From Acidovorax sp. 106 (GTDB lineage Bacteria; Pseudomonadota; Gammaproteobacteria; Burkholderiales; Burkholderiaceae_C), in assembly GCF_003663825.1 (NCBI RefSeq), contig NZ_RCCC01000001.1, positions 1,372,501-1,436,500 of the forward strand: a stretch of 64,000 bases of DNA, given 5' to 3'. Positions 30,693-39,647 of this stretch are shown in pieces. The position numbers were made by a program, and so were the translations under genes. The notes beneath the pieces are model-generated. The model saw only the letters and a list, made by a program, of their open reading frames with translations, was not told the origin of the DNA and did no database searches. Numbering within the stretch: the stretch's first letter is position 1; every line of letters starts with the position of its first letter.

Positions 30693-30793
30693 ATTCCATT
30701 TCCAAATCATTCCTGACTAGGCGCGAAGCCGCAGACAGTGCTCAAGCACGGCAAGGCGAAGCAACAACGTCAGGGGTGATTTAGAAATGGAAT
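30693..30793. repeat. 101-bp inverted-repeat element
   Basis: A left arm beginning ATTCCATTTCCAAATCA (30693-30717) and a right arm ending GATTTAGAAATGGAAT (30769-30793) match over 25 bases with three mismatches. The element lies between the convergent LysR and AEC genes and reaches the AEC stop codon. It looks like a MITE or a bidirectional terminator. Confidence 0.75.
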
Positions 30794-31740
30794 CACACCG
30801 GCGCCAAACCCAGCCACCACAAAAACGCACTCAGGGTAAAAAACGAGGCCACAGTGGTCACCAGCAGGGCCGCCGAGCTGATGCCTTCGTGCCCATGGCG
30901 CTGCGAAAGAATGGCGTAGATGCCCAGCATGGGCATGGCGCAGCTGAGCAAGGCCGCTGTGCGCAGCTGCGGGTCGTCCACCGGCACCAGCCAGCCCAGC
31001 ACTAGCAGCATGGCCAGTGGGTGCAACACCAGCTTGCCCACACTGATTTGCGCCACCGTGCCCAGCGTGCCCTTGATGTGCAGCCCCACGAGGCTGCCGC
31101 CAATCACAAACAACGACAGCGCCCCGCTGGCCTGTGCAAACAACTGCACCGTGCGCGACAGCGCTGCAGGCAGCGCCACACCGACCCCTGACGCCAGAAT
31201 GCCCGCCGCAATGCTCAGCACCATAGGGTTGCGCGCCAGCCCTTTGAGGCTTTGCCAAAGCACCGCATGCCAAGCACCCTTGCGGCGGTCGCCCAGGTCA
31301 GACAAGACCAGCAGCGCCGGGATCAGCAGCAAGTTCTCCACCACCATGTTCAGCGCCAGGCTGACACTGGCCACCGAGCCCCCCAGTACCAGCAGGGCCA
31401 CCGGGTACCCCACAAAGCCACTGTTGGGGCACCCCATGCCCATGGCCACCATGCTGCTGAAGCTCATGGTCTGGCGCCGCACCCAGCGCATCCACGCAAA
31501 GCCCAACAGCAGCACCAAGCCGCACGCCAGCGCGTAGGCGCCCAGGTACTGCGGGTTGAGCACTTCTCTGACCGGGCGCTGTGACAGCGAACTGAACAGC
31601 ATGGCAGGCAAGGCCAGGTGCATGACAAATTTGCCAAAGACACGCATATCGGCCTTGGCGAACAAGCCCCAGCGCGTCACGCCGTAGCCCAGGGCAATGA
31701 TCAGGTAGATGGGGCCCGTGATGGACAAAATCTCAAGCAT
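30793..31740 (-). CDS. AEC-family transporter (auxin efflux carrier-like)
   Basis: This 315-residue inner-membrane protein has about ten hydrophobic segments arranged as two repeats, as in the AEC family. N-terminal segments include MLEILSITGPIYLIIALGYG and FGKFVMHLALPAMLF; the middle has a loop containing SDLGDRRKGAWH, followed by a second half with GMGCPNSGFVGYP (a conserved AEC motif). Bacterial members export or import small carboxylic acids. Start at 31740 removes a poorly supported 13-residue extension. Its context among aromatic acid genes is suggestive, but the substrate is unknown. Confidence 0.85.
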   Translation of the reverse strand: MLEILSITGPIYLIIALGYGVTRWGLFAKADMRVFGKFVMHLALPAMLFSSLSQRPVREVLNPQYLGAYALACGLVLLLGFAWMRWVRRQTMSFSSMVAMGMGCPNSGFVGYPVALLVLGGSVASVSLALNMVVENLLLIPALLVLSDLGDRRKGAWHAVLWQSLKGLARNPMVLSIAAGILASGVGVALPAALSRTVQLFAQASGALSLFVIGGSLVGLHIKGTLGTVAQISVGKLVLHPLAMLLVLGWLVPVDDPQLRTAALLSCAMPMLGIYAILSQRHGHEGISSAALLVTTVASFFTLSAFLWWLGLAPV

Positions 31741-31789
31741 GCCAAAGATCCTTCGGTGGCCTGAAGGCACCTGCGGCATGCGGAGCGCA

Positions 31790-31818
31790 AAAAATAACCC
31801 AGGCCATCACGGCCTGGG
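31790..31818 (-). terminator. Rho-independent terminator after the Bug gene
   Basis: On the minus strand CCCAGGCC-GTGAT-GGCCTGGG is followed by TTATTTTTT, about 65 bases past the stop of the Bug gene at 31883. Confidence 0.8.
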
Positions 31819-31882
31819 CCCAGCTACATGCATTCACCATGACAAGGGTTCGATTCGGTGGCTTTTCAGGCGCTCAACCCGC

Positions 31883-32917
31883 TCACTGGCGGGCAATGCG
31901 CGCACGGGCGATGACTTCGCTCCAGCGGCGAATATCTGCAGCCAAGTGCTCCCCCGCCTGGGTGGGTGTGCTGCCCTGCGCATTCAGGTTCAGCTCCTGC
32001 AGGCGCTTCTTCACATCCGGTTGCGCCAATGCGGCGTTGACTTCGCGCGAGAGCCGCTCCACCACCGCAGCGGGGGTTTTGGAGGGCACGGCCAACCCGT
32101 TCCACGACGTCACATTGAAGGAGGCAAACGCGCCGCCACTTTCACGCACCGTGGGTACCTCGGGCAGCTGCGCTGCACGCTGGGCACCCAGCACGGCCAG
32201 AGGCCGCAAGGCCTTGGCACCGATCTGCGGCATCAATCCCCCAAGGATGTCCACCATCGCGTCCACTTCACCGCCGCGCAACGCGGTGATCACCGGCGGC
32301 GTTCCATTGAAGGGCACGATCTGCGCATCCAGCCCGGCGGTGGCCTTGAACAGCTCTGCGGCGAGGTGCTGCGTAGTGCCAATCTGAGGGGTGCCCAGGT
32401 TGAGCTTGCCAGGATGGGCCCGGCCATAGGCCAGCAGATCGGCCAAGGTCTTGAAGGGGCCACCTTCGCGCACCACCAGCGCCAGATCAAAGGTGGCCAG
32501 CAACGACACGGGGACAAAGTCCTTGAGGGTATCGAAGGGCAGGGTCTGGAACAGCGCCGCACTCACGGCCGTCCCGCTGCTCACCAGCAGCAAGGTGTGC
32601 CCGTCGGGTTCAGAGCGGGCCACCAGGTCCCCGGCCACCACACCGCCCGCGCTGGGTTTGTTCTCGATGACGATGCTTTGCCCCAGCGGGCCCGCCATCT
32701 TTTGCGCCACGGTGCGCGCCGTGATGTCTGCCGCACCGCCCGCCGCATTGGGCACCGCGATGCGCAAAGGACGGACAGGAAAGGCAGGCTGCGCCCCTGC
32801 GGGCTGCGCACCAGACAAGACCCCGGCGGCGGCAGCGGTCAGCCATCCCAGGTGACCCAGGCAACTGCGCCGGGTGAAGGAAGCAGGGCCTGTGGGCCCG
32901 AAGTTCTGTGTCGCCAT
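31883..32917 (-). CDS. Bug-family TTT substrate-binding protein
   Basis: This 344-residue periplasmic receptor begins MATQNFGPTGPASFTRRSCLGH, a long signal peptide with a paired Arg motif ahead of WLTAAAAGVLSG, then the Bug signature VRPLRIAVPNAAGGAADIT and GQSIVIENKPSAGGVV. Start at 32917 was chosen over 32977 because the extra 20 residues lack signal-peptide features. It has its own terminator and is transcribed alone. It is a fourth Bug in the window, again without TctA/TctB; proximity to vanR-vanAB suggests an aromatic acid ligand. Confidence 0.88.
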   Translation of the reverse strand: MATQNFGPTGPASFTRRSCLGHLGWLTAAAAGVLSGAQPAGAQPAFPVRPLRIAVPNAAGGAADITARTVAQKMAGPLGQSIVIENKPSAGGVVAGDLVARSEPDGHTLLLVSSGTAVSAALFQTLPFDTLKDFVPVSLLATFDLALVVREGGPFKTLADLLAYGRAHPGKLNLGTPQIGTTQHLAAELFKATAGLDAQIVPFNGTPPVITALRGGEVDAMVDILGGLMPQIGAKALRPLAVLGAQRAAQLPEVPTVRESGGAFASFNVTSWNGLAVPSKTPAAVVERLSREVNAALAQPDVKKRLQELNLNAQGSTPTQAGEHLAADIRRWSEVIARARIARQ

Positions 32918-33045
32918 GAACGCTGGTACAGAAAGTGAGAACGGACCGCAGTGTCGCCGAGCCTCGACCCAGCCCACAAGACGTCGCGACCACTTTGAGT
33001 TATCGCCAAATGCAATAGCTGGCGCGTTGTGCCACCCCTCTTGTG

Positions 33046-33846
33046 TCAGCCCTCTTGTGCGACCACGCCGGAGCGCCTGCGAATCAACCCTACGCCGGGC
33101 AGCCCCTCCAGCCCGGGGCTTTGCACAGCAGCCAGCAGGTTGCGCCGGGTGATGCGCGAGTGCTCGCGCATGATGGCCTCTGCGCGCGCGCCTTCGCGCC
33201 GGGTGATGGCGTCCAGGGCCTGGCGGTGGTGGTCTTGCGCAATCACCAGCATGTCGCGGGCGGCGTTGGAATGGGTCTGCACCACCACAAAGGCCGAGGG
33301 CGAGGCAAACGGCAGGCTTTTGATGCGCTCCAATTCGCGCACGACCAGATCGCTGCCCACCATACAGGCCAGCAGGTGGTGGAACTGCGCGTTCAGCGCC
33401 ACGTAGCGGGCAAACCCATCGTCGTCCAAGGCCTGCGGTTGCAGCACTTGGTCAATGGCGTCCAGGCACTGTGTGGCCTGGGCCAGCAGCCGCACATCGG
33501 CCCCGCGCTCGGCCGCTAACCGCGCAGCCAAACCCTCCATGGTGCCGCGCAGCTCAATCGCATCGGCCACATCGGCCTCTGAAAACGTGCGCACCGCGTA
33601 CCCCCCGCTGGGCAGGCCGTGCAGCAGGCCTTCTTGCTCCAGCCGCAGCAGGGCCTCTCGGATGGGGGTGCGCGACACCCCCAGCCTCTCCACCAGGGCC
33701 AGTTCTGCAATGCGAGCGCCTCCGGGCAGTTCCCCCGCCAGGATCATTTCGCGCAACCGCAGCTGCGCGCGCACCGCCTGCGAGGCCCCAGCGTCTGTCG
33801 AAGGGTGCGTAGAGGAAAGCTCTGGTGGATTCATGGGGGTTTGCAT
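33046..33846 (-). CDS. vanR: GntR-family regulator (VanR type)
   Basis: This 266-residue FadR-subfamily regulator has an N-terminal winged helix with LRLREMILAGELPGGARIAEL, LGVSRTPIREALLRLEQEGLL and GYAVRTF. It is followed by the helical FCD effector domain from about residue 110. It is divergent from vanAB, the usual place for the vanillate-responsive repressor. Two near-identical TGTATACA palindromes lie in the intergenic region. Start is 33846 or Met5 at 33834. Effector (vanillate) is known for VanR proteins and inferred here. Confidence 0.85.
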   Translation of the reverse strand: MQTPMNPPELSSTHPSTDAGASQAVRAQLRLREMILAGELPGGARIAELALVERLGVSRTPIREALLRLEQEGLLHGLPSGGYAVRTFSEADVADAIELRGTMEGLAARLAAERGADVRLLAQATQCLDAIDQVLQPQALDDDGFARYVALNAQFHHLLACMVGSDLVVRELERIKSLPFASPSAFVVVQTHSNAARDMLVIAQDHHRQALDAITRREGARAEAIMREHSRITRRNLLAAVQSPGLEGLPGVGLIRRRSGVVAQEG

Positions 33847-33869
33847 ACAAAGTCGTACCGAACGCCATC

Positions 33870-33881
33870 AATGTATACAAA
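33870..33881. promoter_or_regulatory. Candidate VanR operator 1
   Basis: AATGTATACAAA contains the palindrome TGTATACA, 26 bases upstream of the vanR start. It is a FadR/VanR-like half-site pair. A second copy is at 33978-33988. Confidence 0.5.
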
Positions 33882-33977
33882 AACGCCTGTACAAACATCT
33901 ATCCGCATTTTGAAATTCATACAAAACAACAACTTACAACGCATGCCAAATTGCAATAACAGCCAGATCGTATTTTT

Positions 33978-33988
33978 CTGTATACATA
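33978..33988. promoter_or_regulatory. Candidate VanR operator 2
   Basis: CTGTATACATA repeats the TGTATACA palindrome about 110 bases before vanA. Further related TTCATACAA and TTGCATACAA boxes lie at about 33916 and 33841, so several sites may exist. Confidence 0.5.
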
Positions 33989-34095
33989 AAATCCAACCCT
34001 TTGCACAATGCCATCGCTGACACAGGGCCTTCCGCCTTGGGCGAATGCGGCATCCAGACCGCAGGCCCCGCCCCCCGAACAAGGAGACAAACACG

Positions 34096-35139
34096 ATGTT
34101 CCCCAAGAATGCCTGGTACGTGGCCTGCACGCCCGACGAGATCGCCGACAAGCCCCTGGGCCGCACCATTTGCGGCGAAAAGATGGTGTTCTACCGGCCC
34201 GCCCCCGACCAAGTTGCGGCGCTGGACGACTTTTGCCCCCACCGGGGTGCCCCGCTGTCGCTGGGCACAGTGTGCGACGGCCACCTGCAGTGCGGCTATC
34301 ACGGCCTCAGGGTCGACTGCACGGGCAAGTCGGTCTCCATGCCCGGCCAGCGGGTGCAGGCCTTCCCCAAGGCGCGCAGCTTTGCGGTGGTCGAGCGCTA
34401 TGGCTTCATCTGGGTGTGGCCTGGCGATGCCGCCCTGGCCGACCCGGCCACCATCCACCACCTGCCCTGGGCCAACAACCCCGAATGGGCCTACGGCGGC
34501 GGGCTGTACCACATTGCCTGCGACTACCGCCTGATGATCGACAACCTGATGGACCTGACGCACGAAACCTACGTGCACTCCACCAGCATTGGCCAAAAGG
34601 AAATTGACGAGGTGCCCTGCAAGACCCGCGTGGAGGGCGACGAGGTCATCACCAGCCGCTTCATGGAGGGCATAGAAGCCCCGCCTTTCTGGAAGATGGC
34701 GCTGCGCATGAACGGCCTGCCCGACGACCAGCCGGTGGACCGCTGGCAGATCTGCCACTTCACACCGCCCAGCCATGTGCTGATTGAGGTGGGCGTGGCG
34801 CTGGCAGGCCAAGGCGGCTACGAGGCGCCCGCTGACAAGAAGGCGTCCAGCATCGTGGTGGACTTCATCACGCCCGAAACCGAAACCTCGATCCACTACT
34901 TCTGGGGCATGGCGCGCAACTTCAAGCCACAAGACCCATCGCTGACCACGCAAATTCGCGATGGCCAAGGCAAAATCTTTGCCGAAGACCAGGAAATGCT
35001 GGAGCTGCAGCAAGAGAACCTGCTGCGTTACCCCGACCGCAAGCTGCTCATGCTCAACATCGACTCGGGCGGCGTGCAGTCGCGCCGCATTCTGGACCGC
35101 CTGCTCGCTGCCGAGCAGACCACAAAGGAAGCCGCATGA
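34096..35139 (+). CDS. vanA: Vanillate O-demethylase, oxygenase subunit
   Basis: This 347-residue Rieske non-heme iron oxygenase demethylates vanillate to protocatechuate and formaldehyde. The Rieske cluster ligands are in DFCPHRGAPLS (near residue 46) and LQCGYHGLRVDCTG (near 66). The catalytic iron site is in NLMDLTHETYVHS (near 155). Start at 34096 (MFPKNAWYVAC) has AAGGAG 9-10 bases upstream and is the family start. Stop overlaps the vanB start as ATGA. The protocatechuate formed is the substrate of the pmd operon. Confidence 0.95.
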   Translation: MFPKNAWYVACTPDEIADKPLGRTICGEKMVFYRPAPDQVAALDDFCPHRGAPLSLGTVCDGHLQCGYHGLRVDCTGKSVSMPGQRVQAFPKARSFAVVERYGFIWVWPGDAALADPATIHHLPWANNPEWAYGGGLYHIACDYRLMIDNLMDLTHETYVHSTSIGQKEIDEVPCKTRVEGDEVITSRFMEGIEAPPFWKMALRMNGLPDDQPVDRWQICHFTPPSHVLIEVGVALAGQGGYEAPADKKASSIVVDFITPETETSIHYFWGMARNFKPQDPSLTTQIRDGQGKIFAEDQEMLELQQENLLRYPDRKLLMLNIDSGGVQSRRILDRLLAAEQTTKEAA

Positions 35140-36104
35140 CCGCCCAGGAAACCTTGCTCGTTCGCGTCACCAAAAAGCAGACCGAAGCCGAAGGCATCAC
35201 CAGCTTTGAGTTGGCACGCGCCGACGGCGCGCCGCTGCCGCCGTTCAGCGCAGGCTCGCACATCGACGTGCACCTGCCTGCCAGCGCGGGCGGTTTGGTG
35301 CGGCAGTACTCGCTGTGCAACGCATCGCACGAGCAGCACCGCTATCGCATTGCCGTGCTGCGCGATGCGGCCTCGCGCGGCGGCTCGGTGGGCATGCACG
35401 ACGCCGTGCACGAGGGCGACCTCATTACCATCAGCACGCCGCGCAACCTGTTTGCACTGCACCCCGCACCGCACACCCTGCTGGTGGCGGGTGGCATTGG
35501 CGTCACCCCCCTGATGTGCATGGCAGACCGCCTGCAGCGCACGGGGGCCAGCTATGCGCTGCACTACAGCACCCGCTCGCCCGAACGCACGGCCTTTGCC
35601 ACCGAACTGGCCGCATCGCCCATGGCGCCTCACGTGCACATTTACACCGACAGCAGCGGGCACAGGCAGGAAGCCCTGGCCCTGCTGGCCGATGCACCGG
35701 CGGGCACGCGCCTGTATGTGTGCGGCCCGGCCGGGTTCATCGACCATGTGGTCAACACGGCCCGCAATTTGGCTTGGCCTGAGGACCACATTCACCTCGA
35801 ATACTTTGGCGCGCCTGCGCAAGACACCTCGGGCGACCAGACCTTTGAAGTGCGCCTGGCCAGCACGGGCAAGACCTACACCGTTGCGAAAGACACCTCG
35901 GTGGTCCACGCGCTGCGCGAGCACGGGGTGGACATCATGACCGCGTGCGAACAAGGCGTGTGCGGCACCTGCATCACCCGCGTGCTCGAAGGCGAGGTGG
36001 AGCACCGCGACATGTACCTGACCGAAGAAGAGCGCGCGAGCAACGAGCAGTTCCTGCCCTGCTGCTCGCGCGCGCGCAGCAAGCTGCTGGTGTTGGATTT
36101 GTAA
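35136..36104 (+). CDS. vanB: Vanillate O-demethylase, reductase subunit
   Basis: This 322-residue electron-transfer partner of VanA has an FMN-binding barrel (RQYSLCN near residue 50), an NAD-binding domain (LLVAGGIGVTPLMCMADRL near 115) and a C-terminal plant-type [2Fe-2S] domain. Its cluster ligands are in ACEQGVCGTCITRVLEGEVEH and in a later Cys. The order FMN-NAD-Fe2S matches the phthalate dioxygenase reductase type. It is translationally coupled to vanA (4-base overlap). A REP-like element follows the stop. Confidence 0.95.
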   Translation: MTAQETLLVRVTKKQTEAEGITSFELARADGAPLPPFSAGSHIDVHLPASAGGLVRQYSLCNASHEQHRYRIAVLRDAASRGGSVGMHDAVHEGDLITISTPRNLFALHPAPHTLLVAGGIGVTPLMCMADRLQRTGASYALHYSTRSPERTAFATELAASPMAPHVHIYTDSSGHRQEALALLADAPAGTRLYVCGPAGFIDHVVNTARNLAWPEDHIHLEYFGAPAQDTSGDQTFEVRLASTGKTYTVAKDTSVVHALREHGVDIMTACEQGVCGTCITRVLEGEVEHRDMYLTEEERASNEQFLPCCSRARSKLLVLDL

Positions 36105-36142
36105 GTCCTGCGCAGCAATGGCTGATACGGCGCCCCTCTCGA

Positions 36143-36202
36143 ACCGTTCACTAAGCCGAGTCGAAGCGCTGCGCAAGGTTTCGACAAGCTCAACCCGAAC
36201 GG
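36143..36202. repeat. REP-like palindrome copy 3
   Basis: ACCGTTCACTAAGCCGAGTC plus GAAGC faces GTTTCGACAAGCTCAACCCG plus AACGG. It lies between the convergent vanB and nirN genes and may act as a terminator for both. Confidence 0.8.
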
Positions 36203-36230
36203 ATAGCTAGAGCCTGCTCACCGGACTGGC

Positions 36231-37931
36231 CTAATGGGACGTCCCTTCGCTGCGCGAGATCTTGTTCCACACGTTGTACTTGCCCACGGGCTTGCTCATG
36301 GGCAGGCGTTTGATTTCCTTGAAGGTCTGCGCGTCGTACACCACCACCGCGCCGTCCATCTCCCACACGCTGGCCAGGGCGTAGCGCCCGTCCTTGGTGA
36401 ACTCGATGTGCGCCAGCGTCTTGCCCGGCTCGCGCACCTGGGCCACCACGGCCAGCGTGCGCTTGTCGATGATGGTGAGCGTGTCCTTGGCAGCAGGGCT
36501 CATCATCGAGTCGGTCCAGGCATAGGGTGTCTTCTCATGGCTGCGCATGAAAAAGCCGGGGCCGGGCGTGGCAATGGTGCGTACGGGCTTCCAGGTCTTC
36601 ATGTCCACCACGTCGATGGCGCCCCCTTGCAGGTTGGGGCTGGCCAGCACGGTGGTGCCGTTCCAAGCAAAGGTGATGCCCGAGCCCAGGTGGGGCATGC
36701 CGGCAATGGGCAGGTCGGCCACCTTGCGGCGGATGTCCAGGTTCACCACCTGGGCGGTGGCGCCGGGGGCCGCCGCAACGGGGGCTGCTGCATCAGGCTT
36801 GCTTGAAGCGACAGCGCCTTCCGCCTGCCGTGAGCGCGTGGCGCCCAGCACGTAGGTATAGGACTGATCAAAGAAGAAGTCATCCAGCGGCTCCTCCAGC
36901 GCGGTGCGCCGCACCCCCTGAAAACCCGGCTTGGCAATCGACTCGCCCATGCGGTAGTCGTGCACATAGCCGTCGTGGATGGGCGCGGCTGCGGGGTCGT
37001 ACGAGATCTCCCACAGCTCAGGCACGTCCTTGAGAGCCACCACAAAGCTGCGGCGCGGCGTGGCGTCGTACACCGCCGACACGCGCGATGCCTGCTTGCC
37101 GTCCAGCGTGGTGGCGGGGTAGTTGCGCACCAGGTTCAGGTCGGCATCGAACAGCACCACATTGCGCGGCAGGTAGTTGGCGGCCATCACCCAGCGCCCG
37201 TCGCCGCTGACGGCCACGTTGCGCATGTTCAGGCCCGCACGCACCTCGGCCACCACACGCAGGCGCCACAGGTCGTACTTGGTGATCCAGCCATCGCGCG
37301 AGCCAAAGAACACATAGCGCCCATCGGGCGTGAACTTGGGGCCGCCATGCAGGGCGTAGCGGCTGGCAAAGCGGGTGATGACTTCGAGCTTGTCGCCATC
37401 GAGCACCGACACATGGTGGTCGCCCCCTTCCACCACCACAAACAGGTTCATCGGGTCGGCAGACCACAGCGGCTTGGCGGGCTCATCGGCAGGCGCGGGG
37501 GTGAGCGCGCGCGATGCGCGGATGTCCTCATCGCCCCAGGTGGGCGCAACGGGCGCCGGGCTGCGCACCCACTGCGCCAGCGCCTGGATTTCGGCGACGC
37601 TCAGCGTGGCGGCAAACGCGGGCATCTGTGTGGCGGGGCGCCCCTGGCCAATGACACGCAGCACCTCGGCCGGGCGCACGCGCTCCAGGCTCTCGGGCAG
37701 CAGGGCTGGGCCCATGGCACCCGTGCGCTGCGGGGCGTGGCACACAGCGCAGTGCTGCTGGTAGAGGGCCGGTGCATTGGGCAAGGTGGCCGCAGTGGCC
37801 GTCGCAGCCACGTTAGCGCTGGGAGCGGGGGCTTGCGCCCATGCAGCACCAGAGGCTGCCCACACGCCCGTGGCGCCTGCAAGGCACAGCGCGATACAGC
37901 GCGCGGTGCGGGCAAAGCGGTCACTGCGCAT
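36231..37931 (-). CDS. nirN: Cytochrome c/d1-type protein NirN
   Basis: This 566-residue periplasmic protein is of the type that oxidises dihydro-heme d1 in the last step of heme d1 synthesis. It has a signal peptide (cleavage near AAWAQA), a cytochrome c domain with CAVCH near residue 63 and the expected Met, and then an eight-bladed d1-type propeller starting near 150. The RYALHGGPKFTPDGRYVF segment matches NirN rather than NirS (GYAVHISR-type). Its N-terminus overlaps nirJ by 11 bases. A Pro/Ala-rich insert lies near residue 380. Confidence 0.85.
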   Translation of the reverse strand: MRSDRFARTARCIALCLAGATGVWAASGAAWAQAPAPSANVAATATAATLPNAPALYQQHCAVCHAPQRTGAMGPALLPESLERVRPAEVLRVIGQGRPATQMPAFAATLSVAEIQALAQWVRSPAPVAPTWGDEDIRASRALTPAPADEPAKPLWSADPMNLFVVVEGGDHHVSVLDGDKLEVITRFASRYALHGGPKFTPDGRYVFFGSRDGWITKYDLWRLRVVAEVRAGLNMRNVAVSGDGRWVMAANYLPRNVVLFDADLNLVRNYPATTLDGKQASRVSAVYDATPRRSFVVALKDVPELWEISYDPAAAPIHDGYVHDYRMGESIAKPGFQGVRRTALEEPLDDFFFDQSYTYVLGATRSRQAEGAVASSKPDAAAPVAAAPGATAQVVNLDIRRKVADLPIAGMPHLGSGITFAWNGTTVLASPNLQGGAIDVVDMKTWKPVRTIATPGPGFFMRSHEKTPYAWTDSMMSPAAKDTLTIIDKRTLAVVAQVREPGKTLAHIEFTKDGRYALASVWEMDGAVVVYDAQTFKEIKRLPMSKPVGKYNVWNKISRSEGTSH

Positions 37932-39162
37932 GGCTCACCTCCATGAAATGCACGGGGTGCTGGGCTGCTGGCACGGCCACGGCCAGGTGCTCGGTGCCGG
38001 TCTCTTCATCGCTCAGGTAGCAGCCTGGGTCAGGCGCCCAGGCATTGCCGGTGAGCTGCTGGGCACGCACCCGGGTGTTGCCGCCACACAGGCTGAAGTA
38101 TTGGCACGCCGCACAGCGCCCCTCCACCGGCCGGGGGTGGGCCTTGAGGCCCGCCATCAGCGGGTCGCTGGTGTCAGCCCATATCGCAGAAAACGGCCGA
38201 TCGCGCACACTGCCCAGGTCGTGGTGCCACCACATGGTGTCGGGGTGCACATGGCCCAGGTTGTCGATGTTGGCCACGTTGACCCCGCTGGCGTTGCCGC
38301 CCCAAGCCTGCAGGCGCTCGCGCAAGGGGGCCTGCCAGCGCGGCAGCCGCTGTTGCACCCACTGCAGCAGGTAGGCACCGTCGGCGTCGTTGTTGCCGGT
38401 CACGTAGTCTTCGTCGCGCCCGTCCAGCGCGGCCTGCCAGGCGCGCTCAAACAGCAGGTCCAGCGCCTCGCGCGTGGCGGTGAAGTGCGCGTCCTTGCCC
38501 CGGTGGATGTTGCCGCGCCCCGCGTAGTTGAGGTGCGAGAAGTAGAACTTCTGCGCCCCCTCCTCGCGCATGAGCGCCAGCAAGGCGGGCAGGTCGTGCG
38601 CGTTCATCGCGGTCATGGTGAAGCGCAGGCCCACCTTCACGCCGCGCGCGTCCAGGTGGCGCACGGCGGCCAGGCTGCGGTCAAACGCACCGTCCAAGCG
38701 GCGGAACTTGTCGTGCGTGGGCTTGAGGCCATCCAGGCTGATGCCCACGTAGTCAAAGCCTGCGGCGGCCACGCGGTCGGCCATGGGTTCGTCGATGAGC
38801 GTGCCATTGGTCGACAGGCCCACATAAAAACCCATGGCCCGCGCACGCGCCGCAATGTCGAACAGGTCAGGGCGCATCAGCGGCTCGCCGCCCGAGAGGA
38901 TCAGCACCGGCACGCTGTAGCCACGCAGATCGTCCATCACGGTGAACACCTCTTCGGTGCTCAGCTCACCCGCGTAGTCGTGGTCGGCCGACAGGGCGTA
39001 GCAGTGCTTGCAGGTGAGGTTGCAGCGGCGGATCAGGTTCCAGATCACCACCGGGCCAGGGGCCTGACGGCCTTGCGTGCCCCGGCGCACCGAGGGCACA
39101 GGGTATTGGCCCGTGGCGTCGGCCAGGGCCAGCTCGCGCATGTATTGGCTGATGCGAAACAT
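37921..39162 (-). CDS. nirJ: Heme d1 biosynthesis radical SAM protein NirJ
   Basis: This 413-residue radical SAM enzyme of heme d1 synthesis acts on the decarboxylated siroheme-derived precursor. The 4Fe-4S SAM motif is in RRCNLTCKHCYALSADHD near residue 50, with GGEPLMRPDL near 92. The C-terminal SPASM-type Cys cluster is in CAACQYFSLCGG and a later Cys. Length fits NirJ. The N-terminus MFRISQYMREL is family-like. It follows nirH with 2 bases between genes, and its stop lies inside nirN. Confidence 0.93.
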   Translation of the reverse strand: MFRISQYMRELALADATGQYPVPSVRRGTQGRQAPGPVVIWNLIRRCNLTCKHCYALSADHDYAGELSTEEVFTVMDDLRGYSVPVLILSGGEPLMRPDLFDIAARARAMGFYVGLSTNGTLIDEPMADRVAAAGFDYVGISLDGLKPTHDKFRRLDGAFDRSLAAVRHLDARGVKVGLRFTMTAMNAHDLPALLALMREEGAQKFYFSHLNYAGRGNIHRGKDAHFTATREALDLLFERAWQAALDGRDEDYVTGNNDADGAYLLQWVQQRLPRWQAPLRERLQAWGGNASGVNVANIDNLGHVHPDTMWWHHDLGSVRDRPFSAIWADTSDPLMAGLKAHPRPVEGRCAACQYFSLCGGNTRVRAQQLTGNAWAPDPGCYLSDEETGTEHLAVAVPAAQHPVHFMEVSHAQ

Positions 39163-39164
39163 GG

Positions 39165-39647
39165 TTAGTCTTCCTTCAGGCGCAGGCCTGTCTTCTTGAG
39201 CACCGCACTGGAATAGAGGATGTCGTGCTGGCGGCAGTGCGGCCCCAGCAATTGGGCAAGGTGTGCGGCCTGCTCGGCCACTTCACTGCGGCTGCGCCCA
39301 TGCAGCATGGCGAACAGGTTGTAGGGCCACACGGGCAGGCTGCGGGGGCGCAGGTAGCAGTGGCTCACGCCCGGCAGCAGGGCCACCTGGCGGGCCAGGG
39401 CGTCCACCTGCTCATCGGCCACGTCCCACACGCTCATGCCGTTGGCGGTAAAGCCCAGCTTGTAGTGGTGGGGCACGGCACCGATGCGGCGCACCAGGCC
39501 GCTGTGCAATAGCTCACCCAGCCGCTGGCGCACGCGCTCGCCGCTCACGCCCAGGGTGGCGCCCACAGCGTCATAAGGGCGGGGCACCAGGGGCAGGCCA
39601 GCCTGGGTGGCGGCGATCAGGGCCCGGTCAAACGCATCCAGCGCCAT
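39165..39647 (-). CDS. nirH: Siroheme decarboxylase subunit NirH (AsnC-like)
   Basis: This 160-residue protein is one component of siroheme decarboxylase, built like Lrp/AsnC regulators. It has a winged helix at residues ~5-55 followed by a RAM-like ligand domain (HHYKLGFTANGMSVWDVADEQ near 60). It works with NirD, NirL and NirG to make 12,18-didecarboxysiroheme. Start at 39647 (MALDAFDRALI) was chosen at the domain start; the upstream frame lies in nirG. The protein overlaps nirG by 20 bases. Confidence 0.88.
   Translation of the reverse strand: MALDAFDRALIAATQAGLPLVPRPYDAVGATLGVSGERVRQRLGELLHSGLVRRIGAVPHHYKLGFTANGMSVWDVADEQVDALARQVALLPGVSHCYLRPRSLPVWPYNLFAMLHGRSRSEVAEQAAHLAQLLGPHCRQHDILYSSAVLKKTGLRLKED

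Noticed and set aside
36231..37931. Possible nirS (cytochrome cd1 nitrite reductase)
   Set aside because: The c-heme plus d1 propeller layout is shared, but the RYALHGGPKF-type segments match NirN, and the position after nirJ also fits NirN.
37777..39168. A 463-codon plus-strand open frame
   Set aside because: It is antisense to nirJ and the start of nirN and has no recognisable domain.
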